This document shows, piece by piece, positions 6,114 through 10,296 of a stretch of DNA of 10,296 nt. Numbering within the stretch: position 1 is the stretch's first letter; every line of letters begins with the position of its first letter. This stretch comes from Clostridia bacterium (GTDB lineage: Bacteria > Bacillota > Sulfobacillia > SLMV01): NCBI GenBank assembly GCA_007136565.1, contig SLGS01000217.1, positions 1 to 10,296 on the forward strand, written 5' to 3'. The notes beneath the pieces are model-generated. The model searched no databases, was not told the DNA's origin, and saw only the letters and a program-made list of their open reading frames with translations. The position numbers and the translations under genes are program-made.

Positions 6114-6764
6114 TTGAACGAAATTGGCTCGCGCGGCCCGACGTCCGATCGAGAGGCCCTTGCCCGGTTTGCCATGGGATGATTCTGGGGTCCAGATGCC
6201 CGGTTCGGGCTCATCGACGGCGTACTGAGAACCCGCGTTGGATACTCCGGTGGAACGTCGGATAATCCCAACTACCGCAATATCGGAGATCACATGGAAA
6301 CCCTCGAGGTCGGATACGATCCCGACATCATCGCTTACGAAGACCTCATCGACCTGTTCCTGGCGTCGATATCCTCCGGTTCAATACCTCACAAGAGGCA
6401 GTACGCCAGGGCGATCTTTCCGACGACCGAAGCCCAGGAGCTCGTTGCCCGACGCAAACTGGAAGGAATCGGCGGTACAGACGCTAGTGCATCCGGAGTC
6501 GAACTGATACCGGGGGCGAAGTTCCATTCCGCCGAAATGTACCACCAGAAGTTCTACCTCCAGGGAGTTCAGGCGATTTTCACGGAGCTTCGCAGGACCT
6601 TTCCCGATCCCTGGGCCCTTATAGATTCCCACGTTGCGGCCAGACTGAATGGATACCTCGGTGGCTTCGGGGATATCGAAGAATTCGAGGCCGAGGTCGA
6701 TGACCTGGTATTGACCCCGAAGGCCAAGAATACCCTGCAAAGAATCGTTCGCAGCCGCACCTGA
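6114..6764 (+). CDS. msrA: Selenocysteine-containing peptide-methionine (S)-S-oxide reductase MsrA (in-frame UGA = Sec23)
   Basis: MsrA reduces the S epimer of methionine sulfoxide in proteins and free methionine. A reading that starts at the ATG at 6294 gives a 156-residue fragment without the active site. The same frame is open back to a TTG at 6114 apart from one TGA at 6180-6182. Read through, the region gives FAMG-U-FWGPDARFG, with the TGA exactly where MsrA has its catalytic cysteine (GCFWG). The rest of the family follows: DGVLRTRVGYSGGT, NPNYRNIGDHMETLEV (Tyr54, Glu62) and KRQYARAIFP (Tyr97). Total length is 216 residues, normal for MsrA. The TTG has a G-rich SD just upstream (6102-6107). 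The gene itself ends in TGA, so TGA is not globally reassigned. There is no cysteine, so no resolving Cys. No membrane segment is visible. A pseudogene or sequencing error is the alternative but explains the exact position poorly. Confidence 0.9.
6190..6218 (+). promoter_or_regulatory. Candidate bacterial SECIS element in msrA
   Basis: GCCCG (6198-6202) pairs with CGGGC (6206-6210) around the 3-nt loop GTT. The stem extends through GAT/ATC (6195-6197 with 6213-6215) and GTC/GAC (6190-6192 with 6216-6218), with 2-nt bulges at 6193-6194 and 6211-6212. The apical loop begins 20 nt after the UGA and has G in first position. Both agree with the known form of bacterial SECIS hairpins, which recruit SelB within the coding region. 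Confidence 0.65.
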
Positions 6765-6883
6765 CCATTATTGCGGGCTTTGTGCCCACGAAGGAGTTTG
6801 TCGCCGGGAACCGAATAGACGACATGCGGACGGTGCGGACGGCAACAGCTGCGCCCCGGAGATACCGAGAGGGAGGCATCTAT

Positions 6884-8086
6884 ATGGAACGCAAGAAAGC
6901 GATCCAGGAGTCACTGGAAGGCCTCGAAGCGCGACTGACGGAACTGAATCAGTGGATGTATGACAATCCCGAACTGGGATTCCAGGAGTATCGAGCCAGT
7001 GAGCTCCTGACCGAGGAACTGGCCGGAGCGGGTTTCGAAGTCGAGCGGGGAGTCGCCGACAAGGAAACGGCTTTCATGGCCAAGTACAAAGGATCCGGGA
7101 CCGGCCCGGCCATCGCGTTCTTCGCCGAGTATGACGCCCTACCGGATATCGGACATGCCTGCGGGCACAATATCATTGGCACCTCGGCCATCGGTGCGGC
7201 GATGGCCCTGGCAAAGGCATGGCCCGACCTGCCCGGGACCATCTACGTCTTCGGAGCTCCAGCCGAAGAACAGTCATCCGTAATCGATGATTGCGGGGGC
7301 AAGGTCTACATCGTCGAAGAGAACCTCCTCGACGAGGTGGATGTCGCCATGATGATGCATCCGACGAACTTCAACTCTGCATGGAGCAACAATCTCGCCG
7401 TGCAACCCCTGGAAATGGTGTTCCACGGCAAGACCGCACAACCCGCCGGTTCGGCACATCTCGGCATTAATGCTTTTGAAGCCGCCGTCTTGGCATACAC
7501 CAACATCAACGCCATTAGGCAATACTTTCCTCCGAACCACTTCGTTCACGGGATGACCACCGAATCCGGGCCGGCACCCAACATCATGTCGCCTCGATCG
7601 AAACTGCGACTGCACGTTAGAGCACCTTCAAACGCCGAATTGGAGGAGTTGCTGGTCAAGATCAAACATTGCGGACAGGCGGCCGCCCTCGTCACGGGTG
7701 CCAGGGTGGACTTCAACTACTACCTGCTGCGTTACCTGGAGGTAGTGAACAATCACGTTCTTGCCAACCTGATGGAGGACAATCTGCGGGCCCTGGATCT
7801 TGAAGTTTCTCCCATGGCGCCACGACCTCGGGGCTCCACGGACATGGGGAATGTGTCGCAAGCCGTACCCTCGGTCCACGGTTACATCTCCCTGGGACCC
7901 GCCGAGGAAGTGGGGAACACCCATAACCCCGAGTTCGCACCCTCGACGGTCCGAGAAGCCGGGATAAAAGCCCTGATGAACGCTGCGGCCACCATGGCCA
8001 TGACCGCAGTGGACCTGCTCGTGAACCCGGATTTGGTCGACGAGGCAAAACGCGAATTCGAAAAGACGATGCGAGAGCGGGCCTAG
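6884..8086 (+). CDS. M20-family (M20D-type) metal-dependent amidohydrolase/peptidase
   Basis: This is a di-metal hydrolase that splits an amide bond of an N-acyl amino acid or dipeptide. The 400-residue product carries FFAEYDALPDIGHACGHN (Cys93, His95), FGAPAEE (Glu128, Glu129), MMMHP (His159) and NTHNPEF (His347), the usual metal-site set of the amidohydrolase branch that includes AbgB, ACY1L2/PM20D2 and hippurate or indole-acetyl-amino-acid hydrolases. The dimerisation-domain motif reads GKTAQPAGSAHLGINAFEA, with Gln186 where family members normally have His (GKxAHAA). The start is ATG at 6884, since GGGAGG (6871-6876) lies 7 nt upstream; an upstream in-frame ATG at 6782 gives a low-complexity extension with no SD. 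No signal peptide is seen, so it is cytosolic. It is the last gene of the M28-DUF2284-MsrA-M20 series and ends at a strong hairpin. The substrate is not determined. Confidence 0.93.
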   Translation: MERKKAIQESLEGLEARLTELNQWMYDNPELGFQEYRASELLTEELAGAGFEVERGVADKETAFMAKYKGSGTGPAIAFFAEYDALPDIGHACGHNIIGTSAIGAAMALAKAWPDLPGTIYVFGAPAEEQSSVIDDCGGKVYIVEENLLDEVDVAMMMHPTNFNSAWSNNLAVQPLEMVFHGKTAQPAGSAHLGINAFEAAVLAYTNINAIRQYFPPNHFVHGMTTESGPAPNIMSPRSKLRLHVRAPSNAELEELLVKIKHCGQAAALVTGARVDFNYYLLRYLEVVNNHVLANLMEDNLRALDLEVSPMAPRPRGSTDMGNVSQAVPSVHGYISLGPAEEVGNTHNPEFAPSTVREAGIKALMNAAATMAMTAVDLLVNPDLVDEAKREFEKTMRERA

Positions 8087-8102
8087 ACGAGTACCGATCG
8101 AC

Positions 8103-8135
8103 CCCGGGGGCGATCGTCTTCGGATTGCCCCCGGG
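8103..8135. terminator. Bidirectional hairpin between convergent genes
   Basis: CCCGGGGGCGATC (8103-8115) pairs with GATTGCCCCCGGG (8123-8135), 13 bp including one G-T wobble in the RNA, with loop GTCTTCG. It fills the 49-bp gap between the M20 stop and the stop of the opposing DJ-1-like gene, so it probably serves both. No T-tract is present. Confidence 0.7.
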
Positions 8136-8705
8136 CTAGGGATCAACCCGACGGTACTCGATGCCTCGAGCTACCGAAGCGGCGACGTCTGCACCATAGA
8201 CCTCTTCTATCAGGTAGAAGGCGAGGTCCATGCCGGAGGCTACGCCTCCTGCGCTGATGATCTTACCGTCGCGCACGATTCGTCTGCGGCTCAAGGTGAT
8301 GTCGGGATAGGCTTCCATCTCCTCAAAAGCATTGTGGTGGGTAGTCACCGACCTGCCCCGGAGGATGCCGGCCTCGGCGAGTAGGAAGCTGCCCGTGCAA
8401 ACCGATAGTAGGTAGGAGAGTTCTTCGTATCGCTGCCGGATGAAATCAAGGGTCTTAAGCTCATGCATCTGGATCAACCTGCCCTTGCCGCCGGGAACTA
8501 CCAGCACGTCCAACTCGGGACAGTCTCCCAGGGTTACGTCCGGTATGATGGTCAATCCGTTGAACGCTTTCACCGGGGCACCGACCCCGACCGTGATCAA
8601 CTCTAACGGCCCACTGCCCACCTTATTGACGTAGGATAAGACTTCCCAAGGTCCCACGAAGTCGAGTTCCTCGACGCCGTCGAAAACCAGGACGCCTATT
8701 CTCAT
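8136..8705 (-). CDS. DJ-1/PfpI superfamily protein (isocyanide-hydratase-like)
   Basis: The 189-residue product is a single glutamine-amidotransferase-like domain of the DJ-1/ThiJ/PfpI type. It begins MRIGVLVFDGVEELDFVGPWEVL. LDVLVVPGGKG precedes the nucleophile-elbow motif LLSVCTGSFLLAEAGILRGRSVTTHHNA, in which Cys103 is the reactive residue. This layout, CTGSFLLA-AG-L-GR-TTH, is that of the isocyanide hydratase (InhA) and AraC-N-terminal-like branch. No DNA-binding domain follows, so it is a stand-alone enzyme or redox protein. The start is ATG at 8705 with GGAGGT 7 nt upstream; an earlier in-frame ATG at 8732 overlaps that SD region. The gene is single, convergent with the M20 gene and divergent from a metallo-hydrolase, with a palindrome 34-47 bp upstream that may be its operator. 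The exact reaction is unknown. Confidence 0.9.
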   Translation of the reverse strand: MRIGVLVFDGVEELDFVGPWEVLSYVNKVGSGPLELITVGVGAPVKAFNGLTIIPDVTLGDCPELDVLVVPGGKGRLIQMHELKTLDFIRQRYEELSYLLSVCTGSFLLAEAGILRGRSVTTHHNAFEEMEAYPDITLSRRRIVRDGKIISAGGVASGMDLAFYLIEEVYGADVAASVARGIEYRRVDP

Positions 8706-8738
8706 TATCAACACCTCCATAGATGATGTCATAATCTC

Positions 8739-8752
8739 ACAATCTCGATTGT
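8739..8752. promoter_or_regulatory. Palindrome, candidate operator of the DJ-1-like gene
   Basis: ACAATC-TC-GATTGT is a perfect inverted repeat with 6-bp arms and a 2-bp centre. It lies 34-47 bp upstream of the DJ-1-like start codon, where a repressor would overlap the promoter. The overlapping GATTAT on the minus strand could be a -10, but no good -35 is visible. Confidence 0.4.
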
Positions 8753-8925
8753 TCGGAAAAGTCGTCGATACGTCGATGGGCGTAGAAGAAGTCGTCGACC
8801 GGTGTCGTCGCGGTCCATCGGGTAAACAGGTCGCTCGGCCGTAAGTTCGAAGGAAGAGGCAGGAGTGACGGTGAAGAGTATCGTGTAGCCGAATTTGCCA
8901 ATGCTTAACTGGAGGTGCGAGTCAC

Positions 8926-9612
8926 ATGGGCAAGAACACACTGCAATGGTTGGGCCACTCCACTTTCCTGGTTAATACCGCCCGGGGCACGAAAATACTG
9001 ATCGATCCGTGGATAACGGGGAATCCGGCTTGTCCCGTGGAGAAAGAGGACCTCTCGGCCTTGGACATCATACTGATCACCCACGATCACGGGGACCACA
9101 TGGGGGAAGACGTACCGTTCTTCGCCTCCACAGGCGACCCCGAGATCCTGGTCCAACCCGAAGTACTGGCGAAGCTTTCCGCCGATGGAGTAGAGGGTGG
9201 GACGGGCATGAATATCGGTGGTACCGCGACGGCTCGCGGTGTAGAAGTAACCATGGTGCAGGCGCACCACTCGTCGGGGGTGGGATCACCCTGCGGTTAC
9301 ATCATCACGACAGAGGACGGGAAGAAGGTCTATCACGCCGGGGATACGGGCATTTTCGCGACCATGGGAACCCTGGGCGATCTCTACGAATTGGATGTCG
9401 CACTGCTCCCCACGGGGAGCCACTTCGTCATGGACGATCGGCAGGCGGCCCACGCCGTCGAACTCCTGCGACCGAAGACGGCGATCCCGATGCACTTTGG
9501 CACGTTCCCCGTTCTCACCGAAACGGCCGACGAATTCGTGAGGCTCGTCGAGCAAGGTGGATCCGGCGCGAAAACGAAGGTCCTTCGCCCGGGTGATGAG
9601 ATGGAATTCTAG
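8926..9612 (+). CDS. UPF0173 metal-dependent hydrolase, metallo-beta-lactamase fold
   Basis: The 228-residue product matches the UPF0173 (YtkL-like) family across its length. Its N-terminus TLQWLGHSTFLVNTARGTKILIDPWITGNP is characteristic. Metal ligands are visible in THDHGDHMG (His53, His55, Asp57, His58), QAHHSSG (His114 and His115 region), YHAGDTG (Asp140) and PMHFGTFP (His190), the expected di-metal set. There is no signal peptide, so it is cytosolic. The natural substrate of the family is not established. The start is ATG at 8926 with GGAGGT 9 nt upstream. It is followed 46 bp later by a GNAT acetyltransferase on the same strand, so the two are probably one transcript. The 220-bp region upstream to the DJ-1 start contains three GTCGTCG copies (8761, 8791, 8804) and no recognisable promoter. 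Confidence 0.93.
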   Translation: MGKNTLQWLGHSTFLVNTARGTKILIDPWITGNPACPVEKEDLSALDIILITHDHGDHMGEDVPFFASTGDPEILVQPEVLAKLSADGVEGGTGMNIGGTATARGVEVTMVQAHHSSGVGSPCGYIITTEDGKKVYHAGDTGIFATMGTLGDLYELDVALLPTGSHFVMDDRQAAHAVELLRPKTAIPMHFGTFPVLTETADEFVRLVEQGGSGAKTKVLRPGDEMEF

Positions 9613-9658
9613 TCCTGTGATGCTTCTCTGTGATCAAAATGGTTCCGAGGAGGCACAT

Positions 9659-10174
9659 ATGCAAGTAGTCGATATGAAGAAATCGCATCTCGAGGGCGCA
9701 GTGGAAACCGTTCGCGCCCATAGCGGAGAATTCTTTTACGAAAAAGAGGTCGAAGCGGCGAGGGCACGTTTCGAAACGATGCTTATGGATAGGGATGGTG
9801 CCGGACCCGTGGTGAGCTGCGGTGACGTGACCATGGGCAGGCAGCTCGTAGCCGTGGAAGGGGATAGAGTCCTCGGCACCATGGGCTATCTGGCGGAGGC
9901 CGGAGCTCGGGATGCCTACCGACTCAGCTATGTGGCCGTGCACCCCGACGCGACGCGCAAGGGTGTGGGCAGACGGCTTTGGCAAGCCGTCTTGGAGGAC
10001 CTCAAGGCGCGAGGAGGCCGATTGGTTCACACCTGGACCAGCCCCCTCCCTTACACAGCCGGACCCAGGGCTTTCTACGAGAGCCTCGGTTTCAAGTGCG
10101 TCGCCATAGTGCCGAACCATTGGGATGACGGAGATGACTTGGCCATCTTCGCTATACGTATCGACGGCGGATGA
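9659..10174 (+). CDS. GNAT-family N-acetyltransferase
   Basis: This enzyme moves an acetyl group from acetyl-CoA to an amine; the acceptor is unknown. The 171-residue product has the GNAT fold signs: a central strand YRLSYVAVHPDATRKGVGRRLW (about 87-108) with the acetyl-CoA pyrophosphate loop R-K-G-V-G-R, and the late motif PRAFYESLGFKCV (136-148), which is typical of motif B. The N-terminal half (to about 60) is less conserved and probably forms the acceptor side. The start is ATG at 9659, because AGGAGG (9648-9653) lies 5 nt upstream; a reading from 9557 overlaps the preceding gene and adds a shadow extension. It is probably co-transcribed with the UPF0173 hydrolase. Protein, antibiotic or small-amine acetylation cannot be told apart here. 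Confidence 0.92.
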   Translation: MQVVDMKKSHLEGAVETVRAHSGEFFYEKEVEAARARFETMLMDRDGAGPVVSCGDVTMGRQLVAVEGDRVLGTMGYLAEAGARDAYRLSYVAVHPDATRKGVGRRLWQAVLEDLKARGGRLVHTWTSPLPYTAGPRAFYESLGFKCVAIVPNHWDDGDDLAIFAIRIDGG

Positions 10175-10179
10175 CCACC

Positions 10180-10205
10180 GCCCGCGCCCATCGAGTGGTG
10201 CGGGC
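10180..10205 (+). terminator. Hairpin after the GNAT gene, no T-tract
   Basis: GCCCGCGCC (10180-10188) pairs with GGTGCGGGC (10197-10205), 9 bp with one G-T wobble, loop CATCGAGT. It begins 5 nt after the stop codon. It is the likely 3' end of the hydrolase-GNAT transcript. Confidence 0.55.
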
Positions 10206-10242
10206 CCCCGATGCCTCGGGAACTCTTGATATTCTTCCGCCG

Positions 10243-10269
10243 TTGGACGTTCAGCCCAGTCTCCATAAT
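10243..10269 (+). promoter_or_regulatory. Weak promoter candidate for the next gene
   Basis: CATAAT (10264-10269) matches five of six bases of a -10 box. TTGGAC (10243-10248) stands 15 bp before it, which is shorter than the ideal spacing. It precedes the SD at the window edge, so a new transcript may start here. Confidence 0.25.
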
Positions 10270-10284
10270 CACGGGACAACCCAA

Positions 10285-10296
10285 AGAGGAGGAAGA
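10285..10296 (+). promoter_or_regulatory. Shine-Dalgarno at the window edge
   Basis: AAGAGGAGGAAGA ends the window. This purine-rich AGGAGG site resembles those in front of the genes here, so a plus-strand start codon is expected within the next few bases outside the window. Confidence 0.6.

Noticed and set aside
6294..6764. MsrA as a 156-residue protein starting at ATG 6294, or as a degraded pseudogene
   Set aside because: The MsrA homology continues upstream in the same frame for 60 codons with no frameshift. The only stop is the TGA at the exact catalytic position, and a SECIS-like hairpin follows. A Sec codon explains all of this better.
8761..8810. Three GTCGTCG copies (8761, 8791, 8804)
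   Set aside because: The spacing is irregular (30 and 13 bp) and the unit is a simple GTC repeat common in GC-rich DNA. There is no sign of CRISPR or regular iterons.
9515..10279. 254-residue minus-strand ORF opposite the GNAT gene
   Set aside because: The plus strand has clear GNAT motifs and an AGGAGG site. The minus frame also overlaps the hydrolase end and has no recognisable domain.

Overview
The window is bacterial, with roughly balanced to moderately high G+C, compact genes and clear Shine-Dalgarno sites, including AGGAGG, GGGAGG and GGAGGT. Several genes start at TTG or GTG. The gene content is peptidases, a class III aminotransferase, a DUF2284 cysteine-rich protein and methionine sulfoxide reductases, with one apparent selenoprotein. 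This suggests a selenium-using, probably anaerobic or microaerophilic, peptide- and amino-acid-degrading bacterium. I cannot fix the phylum. Nothing looks like a phage, insertion sequence, CRISPR array, tRNA or rRNA.

Left part (1-3738): a membrane-anchored MsrB on the minus strand faces a small two-helix membrane protein on the plus strand. Next comes a minus-strand pair transcribed leftward, a class III aminotransferase followed by a histone-deacetylase-family amidohydrolase. The two are separated by a 13-bp hairpin.

Middle part (3739-8086): a 353-bp divergent intergenic region contains an AT-rich stretch and then about 195 bases of nested and alternative inverted repeats that end exactly at the start of an M28 peptidase. 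Four plus-strand genes follow as a likely operon: M28 peptidase, DUF2284 protein, MsrA and an M20 amidohydrolase. The MsrA is the main discovery. A simple ORF reading begins at 6294 and loses the catalytic region. In the same frame the gene runs upstream to a TTG at 6114 with an SD, and an in-frame TGA at 6180-6182 falls exactly on the catalytic cysteine (MG-U-FWGPDARFG). A SECIS-like hairpin lies 20 nt downstream of the TGA. The reconstructed protein has 216 residues and no cysteine at all.

Right part (8087-10296): a strong hairpin separates the M20 gene from a convergent DJ-1/PfpI-family gene on the minus strand. That gene diverges from a plus-strand pair, a UPF0173 metallo-beta-lactamase-fold hydrolase and a GNAT acetyltransferase. 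The window ends on a Shine-Dalgarno sequence for a gene that lies just outside.

Common threads are protein and peptide breakdown (M28, M20, aminotransferase, HDAC-family deacetylase) and repair of oxidised methionine (a Sec-MsrA with no membrane segment and an anchored MsrB). Many intergenic hairpins carry a run of five G paired with five C but lack a following T-tract.
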